This document shows positions 15,994 through 24,553 of a DNA stretch of 64,000 bases, piece after piece. The translations under genes and the position numbers were made by a program. Within the stretch, counting starts at the first letter, position 1. Every line of letters starts with the position of its first letter. The stretch is from Parabacteroides sp. PM6-13. Its GTDB lineage: Bacteria; Bacteroidota; Bacteroidia; Bacteroidales; Tannerellaceae. The stretch is taken from the NCBI RefSeq assembly GCF_029892605.1, contig NZ_JARXWF010000002.1, positions 124,001 to 188,000 of the forward strand, given 5' to 3'. The notes under the pieces were generated by a model, which was not told where the DNA came from, did no database searches, and saw only the letters and a list, made by a program, of their open reading frames with translations.

Positions 15994-18702
15994 TCAATTA
16001 ATAGGAATGGCCAATGTCACCCGGCATCCCGACACCTGTTCTGTTTCTTTTCGGTCGCGAATGGTGATGGTCGGCTCTGTTTCATACAATTCTTTCAGAA
16101 TCTGAAACTCTTCCTGCACCGCTTTCACACCGAAACCTTCCGACGGCTGGCCATTTAGACCCGGCCCGTCGTCGGTGATATCGATTTGCAACACCTTGCC
16201 CCGCTGTTTGATATCGATTAGGATATTCCCTTCTCCCCGCGGAGCAATGCCGTGTTTCACGGCATTCTCCACAAAAGGCTGTATCAACATACCCGGTATT
16301 TCTACCAGATCGGTTTCGATCGTTTCGTCGACGGTCACCGCATATACAAACGGGAATCGCAACTGTTCCAGATTCAAATATAGATAAAGCTGTTCGATTT
16401 CTTCCGAAAGCGCCACCATTTTCTTTTCCGAGTGATTCAATACCATGCGCACCATGCGTGAGAATTGCACTAAGTATTCATTCGCCTTCGCATTATCGCC
16501 CCGGTTGATCAGGTTCTGAATCGAACCAAGCGCGTTAAATACGAAATGCGGATTCATCTGCGACCGGATCGCTTTCAGTTCCAATTCCTTGATCTTTCGT
16601 TGCTGCTCTTCTTTCTTACGTTTGAGATTCAGCCGGTAACGAATAATGCCCACCGCCAATACCGCAAAAACAAAAGCAAAACCAAAGCCTCTCCAAAAGG
16701 CAGGCCAGAAGGAGGAGGAAGAGGCTCGGTTGAGGTCTTGCTCGATCAGGTCTGCCATTTTCTCCGGGCTCCAAAACCGATTCGTACAACGATAAAGGAT
16801 AGTACCATCTTTTCGCATAACAAGAAAAACACCTATATAAGGATCGAACGAAGCAAGAGAAGCAACAAGGGTAGTATCCGGTATGTACAAATACTGATCG
16901 AATTTTTCCTGATTAGCATCCCGGGGTTCCAAAGCATAAAAATAACATTGGATCTTATCTGTTATCCCCTTGGTTTGCAGTAATTTGTTCAGGCGATCAA
17001 TATCAGAGTAACTATTATTACCGGAAGGGATATAAGGAGATATCTCCATTACCACATATTCCCGGTCGCTCCCCCAGGAAGAGACCGCCTTTTTGGCAAG
17101 CGTAATATCCGTATCCTGAATTTTATTGCCTTTTTCCAGCGGCAACAATTGCTCATAAATTTTCCGAATCAGATTCCGCAATGCGGTGTCGGGGCAGGTT
17201 TGCATAAAATGGTCATACTCAGCCTGGCTTTCCGACAGATTATCGGCATACATCTTCTGCAAGAGATAGCGGTGAGACACACGATACTTCGGATAACCGG
17301 CCAATAGTTGATCGGCCAAGTAATATTTCCGCTCAAAACTATGATCTGAAGGATGATTCCTGTTGCTGATCGTTTCCGTAGCCATGTCTCTTCTTTTATA
17401 GTCGACATAGGTTATTAGAAAGTTTTCATAACCGGACGGATTATACTGATAATCATACAAAGGGGCTATCGACCGAATAGAAGCTGAATCCCCAATCATC
17501 TGTCCTGTATTTTCACCATACAATTTAAAAGTGAGATTAGAGCTTGCCAACATATAATCTCTACTCAACTCAAGTACTCTTTTCCAATAACTGTCCAGGA
17601 TGGTATCGCATTTTTCTATCAATTGATCAAATCTCTCTTTTCGGTGTTGCAGATAATCCTCGGGACTTCTACTTGAAAAAACATATTGATCCACCCGTTG
17701 AATTTCCCAAATCAACTCATACTCTTCCCTACTTCTGTTTCCTTTATACTCTACTTCGCCATTCTCAAACCGCTTCACCCGGACTGAATCACCCGGAGAG
17801 AGATACATATGTATGTATTGATTGATATGTTCTCTATCAATATGGAAATATAAGGTGGGATGAGAGAGATAAAATGCTTCGTAGAATATCGTAGTCATTT
17901 CCGGGGTTTCCAAATGAATCGATACATTGGGAGGCAAAGAAAAAGAGGCGTCGACCACCCTTGTTTCGCGCGTTTCAGTCACCCCGGCTTCGTTAGCAGG
18001 AATGTCTCCGACCTTTTGTGTTTGCTCTTTTCGAGCCTCTGTCGGCTTAATGGGACGCCGGATAGCCGTGGTGATCGGCTTCTCTTTTTGGGCAAATAAG
18101 CGCTCCATTTCATATTCGATGACAGGCTGAAGATCAATGATTCCCCTTTTGAGTTGTAAGTGCTTTGGAAGGGCATTTGTTTGTTCATTTTTCAATCCAT
18201 AATCAACCCGGTTGGCGGCATAGATATAATATAGATTATCGTATGGACATTCCAGGGCGGTCATGATACCGCTCGCGCGATCGTATGAGGCAGAAGCAAC
18301 GATCTCTTCCCTGTCGGGAAAAGCCCATTCGCCCTCTTTCAGCGTCATCCAAATATCTCTTTCTCCTGTCGGGAAATCAGACTTATAACGGCTATCGTAA
18401 TACCAAAAAGCCTCTCCTCCTTCGATATTCTTGACATCATATAGATAGTCCACCTGGAAGTCAAAAGAGATCTGTTTGGTATCGACTTCGGTCACGATGG
18501 CCTTCAAGACCGTTCGTCGTACATTCTCATTCCGCCAGGGCACCTCCTCTTCTACGCCTGGCGCCACGTAGGGATAATACTCGACCGACTCGATCAATAG
18601 CCAGTCGCCGGGTTCCAACGAATCAATGTTTTTATACTCTTCTGCATACCCAACCAGGCCGAAGAGTAAAAACAAACTGAATAAAATGATTTTCTTTCCC
18701 AT
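15994..18702 (-). CDS. LytS/YehU-type sensor histidine kinase with large periplasmic sensor
   Basis: Sensor kinase of 902 residues. A signal peptide (MGKKIILFSLFLLFGLVGYA) is followed by about 640 periplasmic residues, one membrane span near 665-690 (FAFVFAVLAVGIIRY), a short coiled coil (KRKKEEQQRKIKELELKAIR), then a His_kinase domain with the phospho-histidine in MNPHFVFNALGS near residue 719 and an ATPase domain (NAVKHGI, DDGPGLNG). The periplasmic part looks like a TlpA-type thioredoxin protein: LSPGDSVRV early and VFLVMRKDGTILYR near its end, but no CxxC. I took ATG 18702, which gives the proper signal peptide, over the longer frame from 18735. Paired with the LytTR regulator. Confidence 0.88.
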   Translation of the reverse strand: MGKKIILFSLFLLFGLVGYAEEYKNIDSLEPGDWLLIESVEYYPYVAPGVEEEVPWRNENVRRTVLKAIVTEVDTKQISFDFQVDYLYDVKNIEGGEAFWYYDSRYKSDFPTGERDIWMTLKEGEWAFPDREEIVASASYDRASGIMTALECPYDNLYYIYAANRVDYGLKNEQTNALPKHLQLKRGIIDLQPVIEYEMERLFAQKEKPITTAIRRPIKPTEARKEQTQKVGDIPANEAGVTETRETRVVDASFSLPPNVSIHLETPEMTTIFYEAFYLSHPTLYFHIDREHINQYIHMYLSPGDSVRVKRFENGEVEYKGNRSREEYELIWEIQRVDQYVFSSRSPEDYLQHRKERFDQLIEKCDTILDSYWKRVLELSRDYMLASSNLTFKLYGENTGQMIGDSASIRSIAPLYDYQYNPSGYENFLITYVDYKRRDMATETISNRNHPSDHSFERKYYLADQLLAGYPKYRVSHRYLLQKMYADNLSESQAEYDHFMQTCPDTALRNLIRKIYEQLLPLEKGNKIQDTDITLAKKAVSSWGSDREYVVMEISPYIPSGNNSYSDIDRLNKLLQTKGITDKIQCYFYALEPRDANQEKFDQYLYIPDTTLVASLASFDPYIGVFLVMRKDGTILYRCTNRFWSPEKMADLIEQDLNRASSSSFWPAFWRGFGFAFVFAVLAVGIIRYRLNLKRKKEEQQRKIKELELKAIRSQMNPHFVFNALGSIQNLINRGDNAKANEYLVQFSRMVRMVLNHSEKKMVALSEEIEQLYLYLNLEQLRFPFVYAVTVDETIETDLVEIPGMLIQPFVENAVKHGIAPRGEGNILIDIKQRGKVLQIDITDDGPGLNGQPSEGFGVKAVQEEFQILKELYETEPTITIRDRKETEQVSGCRVTLAIPIN

Positions 18703-18739
18703 TGCCGTAAATTTAAATTGTTTTGTTCGAATCACATCA

Positions 18740-18747
18740 CAAAACTA
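18740..18747 (-). promoter_or_regulatory. -7 promoter box for the LytS-LytTR operon
   Basis: TAGTTTTG on the minus strand matches TAnnTTTG, 38 bp upstream of the ATG at 18702. The alternative start at 18735 would lie only 5 bp from it. Confidence 0.5.
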
Positions 18748-18804
18748 AAGACAAAGGATCTTTTTCAGTCGAGCCAATGAGTATTCGCGGGAGAGAAATG
18801 AGTA

Positions 18805-18835
18805 TTTGGAGAGGGAGAAAAAAAAACTACCTTTG
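18805..18835 (+). promoter_or_regulatory. Bacteroidetes promoter for nhaC
   Basis: TTTG at 18805-18808, 19-bp spacer, TACCTTTG at 18828-18835. This is one of the best consensus promoters in the window, 27 bp before the antiporter ATG. Confidence 0.75.
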
Positions 18836-18862
18836 CATGTATAAAGAGAAAACCCTGTTTAC

Positions 18863-20311
18863 ATGGAAGATACCCCTCGCAAATTACCGTCACCATGGCT
18901 CTCTGCCATTCCTCTTGTGGTGTTGATTGTATTTCTTTATTTTACCATTTCCCTGTTTGGCAGCGACTCCCTGGGAGGGGCAAGCCAGGTGGTCTTACTG
19001 ACTTCCGCGGCTATCTGCTCTGGCCTGGCGATTGCGTTTTGCGGGGTGAAGTGGAAAGAGATCGAGAAGGCGATCAGCCGGAATATCCTGGGGGTCTCGA
19101 TCGCGATCCTTATCCTGTTGTTGATTGGCGCCCTGGCGGGTAGCTGGATGATAAGCGGAGTGGTGCCGACACTGATCTACTACGGCATGCAGATACTTCA
19201 CCCCAGTTTCTTCCTGGTCTCCAGCTGTGTGATCTGTGCCATTGTCTCGGTTATGACAGGCAGCTCCTGGACCACCATTGCCACCATCGGGATTGCCCTG
19301 ATGGGCATTGGCGAGGCACAGGGCTTTTCGGCCGGATGGACGGCTGGCGCGATTATCTCGGGTGCCTATTTTGGCGATAAGATATCACCCCTGTCGGATA
19401 CGACCGTCTTGGCATCGACCGTAAGCGATGTGCCATTGTTTACGCATATCCGCTATATGCTCTATACGACTGTCCCCACCCTATTGATCACGCTGATTAT
19501 CTTCACCATCGCCGGGTTCAACCATACCGGAAGTGATACGAGTCAGGTTGCTGAGTTCTCCCGGATTCTGTCCGAACGCTTCAATATATCGCTCTGGCTG
19601 ATGATTGTGCCGGTGGTCACCGGCCTATTGATCGCCCGCAAAGCGCCTCCGTTGGTCACCCTCTTTACCTCCGCTCTTTTGGCCGCCTTTCTGGCACTCT
19701 TTTTCCAACCGCATCTATTGCAGGAGATAGCCGGCGCGGAAGAGGGCAGTATGCGTGCGAGCCTCCAAGGCATGCTGATGAGCCTGTATGGCGGTACGGG
19801 GCTTGAGATGGGCCATGAGACACTCAACAGCCTGGTCTCCACCCGCGGTATGGGCGGTATGCTCGACACGATTTGGTTGATTCTGAGCGCCATGTGTTTT
19901 GGTGGCGCCATGACAGCTTCGGGCATGCTGGAAAGCCTGACGAATGAGTTGAAGCGCTTTGTAAAAGGACGCACCAGTCTGGTGAGCTCCACGGTCGGTT
20001 CGGGTCTCTTATTGAATATATGCACCGCCGATCAATATATATCCATTATTCTGACCGGCAATATGTTCAAAGATATGTATCATAAAATGGGATTCGAATC
20101 GCGCCTATTAAGCCGAACAACGGAGGATGCCGTCACCGTCACCTCGGCATTAATCCCCTGGAACACCTGCGGCATGACACAGGCCACCGTATTGGGTGTC
20201 TCCACCTTTACCTATCTCCCTTATTGCTTCTTCAACCTAATAAGCCCCGTAATGACAATCATTATCGCCGCCATCGGCTACAAAATAAAACGATTCCATG
20301 AAAAAGATTAA
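18863..20311 (+). CDS. nhaC: Na+/H+ antiporter, NhaC family
   Basis: Inner-membrane antiporter of 482 residues with about eleven hydrophobic spans. Family features seen: the GSSWTTIATIGIALMGIG segment near residue 130-148, GAYFGDKISPLSDTTVLAS near 168-188, and in the second half ICTADQYISIILTG. It probably exports sodium (possibly with malate/lactate exchange, as some NhaC-type proteins do). Its last 14 bp overlap the start of the next transporter gene, so both belong to one operon. Confidence 0.88.
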   Translation: MEDTPRKLPSPWLSAIPLVVLIVFLYFTISLFGSDSLGGASQVVLLTSAAICSGLAIAFCGVKWKEIEKAISRNILGVSIAILILLLIGALAGSWMISGVVPTLIYYGMQILHPSFFLVSSCVICAIVSVMTGSSWTTIATIGIALMGIGEAQGFSAGWTAGAIISGAYFGDKISPLSDTTVLASTVSDVPLFTHIRYMLYTTVPTLLITLIIFTIAGFNHTGSDTSQVAEFSRILSERFNISLWLMIVPVVTGLLIARKAPPLVTLFTSALLAAFLALFFQPHLLQEIAGAEEGSMRASLQGMLMSLYGGTGLEMGHETLNSLVSTRGMGGMLDTIWLILSAMCFGGAMTASGMLESLTNELKRFVKGRTSLVSSTVGSGLLLNICTADQYISIILTGNMFKDMYHKMGFESRLLSRTTEDAVTVTSALIPWNTCGMTQATVLGVSTFTYLPYCFFNLISPVMTIIIAAIGYKIKRFHEKD

Positions 20312-21473
20312 AGTCTCCCTCTTAGGCAAGGTAGTTATCGCCATTGTTTCCGGTATGATTTTCGGTCAGTTCTTTCCGGATTGGCTGGCTCGTATCTTTG
20401 TGACGTTTAATTCATTGTTTGGTAATTTCCTATCGTTTGCTATTCCGCTGATTATCCTGGGGCTGGTGGCTCCGGCGATTGGCGACCTTGGCAAAGGAGC
20501 AGGCAGGCTGTTGGCTATTACCGCCTTGATTGCCTACGGCTCGACGCTGTTCTCCGGCTTTTTTACCTATTTCAGTTGTTCGGCGGTGTTCCCTTCGATT
20601 ATTCCGGCCAATGTGGAACTGATCGCGTTGGATAACCCGGAAGATTTTATGCTAACGCCCTATTTCACGATCGCTATGCCCCCATTGATGGAGGTGATGA
20701 CAGCACTGATCCTCTCTTTCACCATCGGGCTGGGGCTCTCCAACATTGCCGGATCGACCTTGCGCGAGGCGTTCAACGACTTCAAAGAGATTGTGATCAA
20801 ACTGATCGAGGTGGTGATTGTTCCTCTGTTGCCGCTTCATATCTTCGGTATATTCCTGAATATGACGGTGAGCGGGCAGGTGATGCATATTATCTCCATG
20901 TTTGTGAAAGTGATCTTGGTGATCTTTGTCTTGCATATTCTTCTGTTGGTTATCCAGTTCCTGATCGCCGGAGGCGCCAGCGGGAAGAATCCTTTCCGCC
21001 TGCTTCGCACCATGTTGCCGGCTTACGCGACAGCGTTGGGCACCCAATCGTCGGCAGCCACCATCCCGGTCACACTGAAGCAGACACTCAAGAACGGCGT
21101 ACGCGAGAGCATTGCCGTTTTCACCGTGCCCTTATGCGCGACGATCCATCTGGCGGGCAGCACCATGAAGATCGTTGCCTGCGCCATGGCCATCCTGATC
21201 ATGGCGGGCGAACCGGTTTCACTGATGAGCTTCAGTGGGTTTATTATGATGCTGGGCATTGCTATGGTGGCGGCTCCGGGCGTACCGGGAGGAGCTATTA
21301 TGGCGGCGTTGGGACTATTGCACAGCATGCTCGGCTTTAACGAAACGCTGCAAGCCCTGATGATAGCCCTGTATATAGCCATGGATAGCTTTGGAACCGC
21401 CTGCAACGTAACAGGCGATGGTGCGATTGCCGTGGTGGTGGATAGAATCGCCGGAGAGACCTCTAAGTCGTGA
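20298..21473 (+). CDS. Dicarboxylate/amino acid:cation symporter (DAACS family)
   Basis: Sodium- or proton-coupled carrier of the SDF family (GltP/DctA-like), 391 residues, eight predicted spans plus the re-entrant loops. Seen: the serine-rich hairpin GTQSSAATIPVTLKQ near 248-263 and the C-terminal GDGAIAVVVDRIAG. The usual NMDGT motif appears as HLAGSTMKI, a degenerate form, so the cation site may differ from glutamate carriers. It overlaps nhaC by 14 bp, which suggests sodium cycling between the two. A strong terminator follows at 21633. Confidence 0.85.
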   Translation: MKKIKVSLLGKVVIAIVSGMIFGQFFPDWLARIFVTFNSLFGNFLSFAIPLIILGLVAPAIGDLGKGAGRLLAITALIAYGSTLFSGFFTYFSCSAVFPSIIPANVELIALDNPEDFMLTPYFTIAMPPLMEVMTALILSFTIGLGLSNIAGSTLREAFNDFKEIVIKLIEVVIVPLLPLHIFGIFLNMTVSGQVMHIISMFVKVILVIFVLHILLLVIQFLIAGGASGKNPFRLLRTMLPAYATALGTQSSAATIPVTLKQTLKNGVRESIAVFTVPLCATIHLAGSTMKIVACAMAILIMAGEPVSLMSFSGFIMMLGIAMVAAPGVPGGAIMAALGLLHSMLGFNETLQALMIALYIAMDSFGTACNVTGDGAIAVVVDRIAGETSKS

Positions 21474-21487
21474 TATGATTGATAGGT

Positions 21488-21763
21488 TACTTTCAAATAT
21501 TGGAAAATTTGTAGGTGGAGAGCGCGCTGCCAGCGCGAGATTATGCATAACCGTATGCAAGCGCAGCGCAGCTTACGGTATAGCAACTACCTGTCAATCA
21601 AGCGCCGCAGGTGCGAGATCTGCCATAATCCCGCCCCATGCGGGGCTTTTTATATAGATGATTCACTACCGTAAGCTGCGCTACGCTTGCATACGGTTAT
21701 GCATAATCTCACGCCTGCGGCGTGCATCCCCGCAATCTTCACATTTTCTCCTACTTGAAGTCC
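21488..21763. mobile_element. MITE-like element, copy 1
   Basis: Imperfect terminal inverted repeats of about 29 bp (left 21488-21516, containing TTCAAATATTGGAAAAT; right 21735-21763, degenerate) enclose a longer internal inverted repeat of 43 bp with one mismatch (21538-21580 against 21667-21709). No open frame. The left end matches, in reverse, the right end of a second copy at 51368-51681. A MITE is one reading; a structured transcribed repeat is another. Confidence 0.5.
21633..21651 (+). terminator. Terminator after the symporter gene
   Basis: GCCCC ATGC GGGGC followed by TTTTT; lies inside the MITE-like element, 160 bp after the stop codon. Confidence 0.7.
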
Positions 21764-21826
21764 AGCAGCCTGAGGCAACTGGCTACAGAGCAGGGCAATC
21801 TACGATTGCTTGCCTTTAACGTCTCC

Positions 21827-21875
21827 TCCTATCTCCTATTTCCTATCTCCTATCTCCTATTTCCTATTTCCTATC
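21827..21875. repeat. Heptamer array (TCCTATY)x7
   Basis: Seven uninterrupted units of TCCTATC or TCCTATT, 7-bp period, about 63 bp beyond the right end of the MITE-like element. Confidence 0.9.
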
Positions 21876-22041
21876 TCCCTCCAATTCCCTCCAAAACATG
21901 CACCTTCTCCCCTATTTATTTCGCTATCACCCTATGGCGTTCCTATCATTGTGAGCGGTAATCTTATCAAAGGTCGAAAATAGGTAGAATCACCGCTGAA
22001 AGATGAAGTTTTCACCTATCTCCCTGCGATGAAACCCGCCA

Positions 22042-22049
22042 TATCTTTG
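22042..22049 (+). promoter_or_regulatory. -7 promoter box for the fimbrillin gene
   Basis: TATCTTTG, exact TAnnTTTG match, 50 bp before the ATG at 22100; no clear -33 box. Confidence 0.55.
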
Positions 22050-22099
22050 CATCAGAAAGTTTAGACAAAAAGAAAATTACCGTTTTAATAATTACCGTC

Positions 22100-23089
22100 A
22101 TGAGATTCTTAAATGTATTATTAGCTGTTTCATTGTTCTTAGTAGCTGCCGTATCATGTTCTATGGAAGATGATATGCTTATCGTTGCTTCTACTTCTGA
22201 AGCTGCTACTGTTTCTGCTGACGACACTCAACTGTATGTTTCTTTTAATGTATCTGGCGAAATGGCAACACGTGCCAGTAGCTCTTCTTGGGATGGCGAA
22301 AAAATGGACACGTTCGAAAACGCTTCTGTTGTTGTTTTGGAAGGCAACAATGTATTCTTCGCTAAAGATAACGTAACCGATTTCACTTCACTGAACGTAT
22401 TAGTAAAAACAGGTCGCACTTACCAAGTATATGTAATCGCGAATACAACTATCTCTTTCGCAAGCATGACAACAAAAGATCAGGTAGAAGATGTTGTTTA
22501 CGGCGCTGCTGATCTTTCTAACATGGTAAAATTCGGTAAAAGCAAAGAGTTTAGCTTCAATAAAGGACAAGGTTTCGAAACAATCGCTGACGCAAAGAAC
22601 GGTAATGTAGAAACAATCGCTATCGTATTGAAACAACTGACTGCTCAGGTAGAACTGGTAGAATTCAACTCAACCATCACAGAAGGTAAAGAAGCAACAG
22701 TTGCTTTGACAAGCGTTGAATTAATAAACAAGAACACAACAAGAAAACTGAACGAAACCGTTTCTTCTTTCACAAACGAAGTAGTTACTGCTGCTGATTT
22801 CGGTAAAGACGCTTACGCTTCTTTCGTTACTTATCCGAACGCTGACACAAGCAACCTGACTTCTCTGAAGCTGACTTTCAACGTAGGTGAAAGAGAAGAA
22901 GTAAGAACATATACAATCAATCCGAACGGCTTAACTGGAATCGGTCACAACTACGTGGAAGCTGGTAACATCTACCAACTGTATGTATCTGTAAAAGTAG
23001 TAGGTGACAAAGTAGAATGCTCTGTTAAATGCTACACACTGGATTGGCAGTACAACGAATTCGAAACTACATTGGTAGAAGTACAATAA
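22100..23089 (+). CDS. Orphan FimA/Mfa-type fimbrillin lipoprotein
   Basis: Probable major or minor subunit of a type V (protease-assembled) fimbria. 329 residues. The lipoprotein signal ends in VAAVSC (C20), so the precursor goes to the outer membrane, where an arginine-specific protease usually trims an N-terminal strand (possible site in MATRASSSS, residue 56-64). The middle (IAIVLKQLTAQVELVEF) and the C-terminal strand pattern (GNIYQLYVSVKVVG, LDWQYNEFE) fit the FimA fold. Codon choice is strongly biased (mostly GCT, GAA, AAA, CTG, AAC) and unlike the GC-richer neighbours, as in highly expressed genes. No anchor or tip subunit is adjacent, so it stands alone between its own promoter and terminator. 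Confidence 0.75.
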   Translation: MRFLNVLLAVSLFLVAAVSCSMEDDMLIVASTSEAATVSADDTQLYVSFNVSGEMATRASSSSWDGEKMDTFENASVVVLEGNNVFFAKDNVTDFTSLNVLVKTGRTYQVYVIANTTISFASMTTKDQVEDVVYGAADLSNMVKFGKSKEFSFNKGQGFETIADAKNGNVETIAIVLKQLTAQVELVEFNSTITEGKEATVALTSVELINKNTTRKLNETVSSFTNEVVTAADFGKDAYASFVTYPNADTSNLTSLKLTFNVGEREEVRTYTINPNGLTGIGHNYVEAGNIYQLYVSVKVVGDKVECSVKCYTLDWQYNEFETTLVEVQ

Positions 23090-23124
23090 TTCAAGTGATA
23101 TACAAAAATAAGGGTTCTCACTTC

Positions 23125-23163
23125 AGATCCCGGCCTCTATAATGAAGCCGGGATCTTTTTTTT
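23125..23163 (+). terminator. Terminator after the fimbrillin gene
   Basis: AGATCCCGGC and GCCGGGATCT form a 10-bp stem with a 12-base loop and a run of eight T. Confidence 0.9.
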
Positions 23164-23231
23164 GCCATCCTTATTGCCATAAACAAACAGGCGGCCATTA
23201 TTTTTTGTATTTTTAGTCCAAAATCTTAGCT

Positions 23232-24344
23232 ATGGAACAGAATCTTATCTATCAAATAGGGCTCACCATGATTAATGGCATTGGCGACATCCTGGCTCGC
23301 CACCTGCTGGAGACAATGGGCAGTGCGGAGGCGATATTCACCGAGAAAAAGCAATTATTGGAAAAAGTACCCGGCATAGGCTCGCGCCACATTGCGGAGA
23401 TACGGCGTGCCGAAGTGCTTCACCTGGCAGAGCAAGAGGCCTCTTTCGTATGCAAAAACAACCTGAAGACCTACTTTATGGGCGAGGCCGACTACCCGGT
23501 GCGCCTGCGCGAATGTCCGGACGCGCCGGTGCTCTTCTACTACAAAGGCAATGCCGATTTGAATGTTCCCCGGGTGATCAGCATTGTGGGCACACGCAAA
23601 TCGACCCATTACGGTAGAGAATTGACAGAGAAGCTAATCCACGACCTGGCGGAGATATTCCCGGATATGCTTATCGTCAGCGGACTGGCCTACGGCATAG
23701 ATATACAGGCACATCGCTCGGCACTCAACAACAAACTACCGACCGTTGCCGTCCTGGCGCATGGTTTGGATATGATCTACCCCTCAGCACATCGCAACAT
23801 CGCGGTAGAGATGCTGAACAACGGCGGATTGCTCACCGACTTCCCCAGTGCCACCCAGCCTGAACGCCAAAATTTCGTGAAACGCAACCGGATCGTAGCC
23901 GGACTATCCGACGCCACCGTTGTGATCGAATCGGCCGAAAAGGGCGGCTCCCTGATTACGGCGGATATCGCTTTCTCATACGGACGGGATGTCTTCTCGT
24001 TTCCCGGACGGGTCAACGATGCACATTCCAAAGGGTGCAACAGCCTGATCCGACAAAACAAAGCGGGCCTCATCACCTCCGCACAGGAGCTGATCGCCGG
24101 ATTATGCTGGGAAAACCCAACCGAATCGCCCGGCATCCCGCAGCAATCAATGATCTCGTTCCCGGAAAACAGCGACTACGACAAAATTGTCTCCGCCATC
24201 CGAGGCAAAAATGAGATACACATAAACACCCTGGCCCTGGCAACCGAGATGCCGGTCTACAAACTATCGTCGCTACTGTTTGAACTGGAGATGGAGGGCG
24301 TGGTTAAAATCCTTCCCGGAGGCATGTATAAGTTGACACAATAA
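23232..24344 (+). CDS. dprA: DNA-processing protein DprA (Smf)
   Basis: Protects incoming single-stranded DNA and loads RecA during natural transformation. 370 residues. An N-terminal helix-hairpin-helix part (residues 1-65, LEKVPGIGSRHIAEIRRAE) precedes the Rossmann-like DprA core: SIVGTRKSTHYGREL near 115, SGLAYGIDIQAH near 155, NRIVAGLSDATVVIE near 220 and EKGGSLITA. A short winged-helix-like C-terminus follows (about 310-370). In Bacteroidales it is present even where competence is not shown. Monocistronic. Confidence 0.96.
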   Translation: MEQNLIYQIGLTMINGIGDILARHLLETMGSAEAIFTEKKQLLEKVPGIGSRHIAEIRRAEVLHLAEQEASFVCKNNLKTYFMGEADYPVRLRECPDAPVLFYYKGNADLNVPRVISIVGTRKSTHYGRELTEKLIHDLAEIFPDMLIVSGLAYGIDIQAHRSALNNKLPTVAVLAHGLDMIYPSAHRNIAVEMLNNGGLLTDFPSATQPERQNFVKRNRIVAGLSDATVVIESAEKGGSLITADIAFSYGRDVFSFPGRVNDAHSKGCNSLIRQNKAGLITSAQELIAGLCWENPTESPGIPQQSMISFPENSDYDKIVSAIRGKNEIHINTLALATEMPVYKLSSLLFELEMEGVVKILPGGMYKLTQ

Positions 24345-24383
24345 AAAATAGCCCCCCCTACGAAGAGAGACCATCCAATGGTT

Positions 24384-24464
24384 TAAAAAAATTAAAGGCT
24401 GTCTCACGACAACCCCTAATCAAACTTTGTTAACCTTAAATCTAATACTATTATGAAAAAACCA
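24384..24464 (-). ncRNA. Candidate small RNA of about 80 nt
   Basis: On the minus strand a full promoter (24470-24499) leads into about 50 nt without a usable reading frame, then a hairpin (24397-24414: 7-bp stem with one G-U pair, 4-base loop) and a T-rich tail (CCTTTAATTTTTTT). Nothing else lies downstream except the 3' end of convergent dprA, so the unit appears to make only an RNA. The start site is estimated from the -7 box. Family unknown. Confidence 0.5.
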
Positions 24465-24469
24465 CGATG

Positions 24470-24499
24470 CAAAGATAGGGGCTTTTTCCTTGTTGTCAA
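24470..24499 (-). promoter_or_regulatory. Bacteroidetes promoter for the candidate small RNA
   Basis: On the minus strand TTG (24499-24497), 19-bp spacer, TATCTTTG (24477-24470): full consensus, in a place with no gene start. Confidence 0.65.
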
Positions 24500-24553
24500 G
24501 ACTTTTACCAATAATAGATGTTAAGCAAAAAGGGGTTTGATGCAAAAAAATGT

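Larger units (their letters stand above)
21474..22099. other. 626-bp intergenic region with repeats
   Basis: No credible gene. It holds a MITE-like element (21488-21763) with an internal terminator, a heptamer array (21827-21875) and the promoter of the fimbrillin gene (22042). Confidence 0.7.

Noticed and set aside
20298..21473. Assignment of the symporter as glutamate carrier GltP
   Set aside because: The usual NMDGT motif is degenerate (HLAGSTMKI), so a specific substrate is not justified.
24397..24414. Terminator for dprA on the plus strand
   Set aside because: There is no T run on the plus side; the tail is on the minus side.
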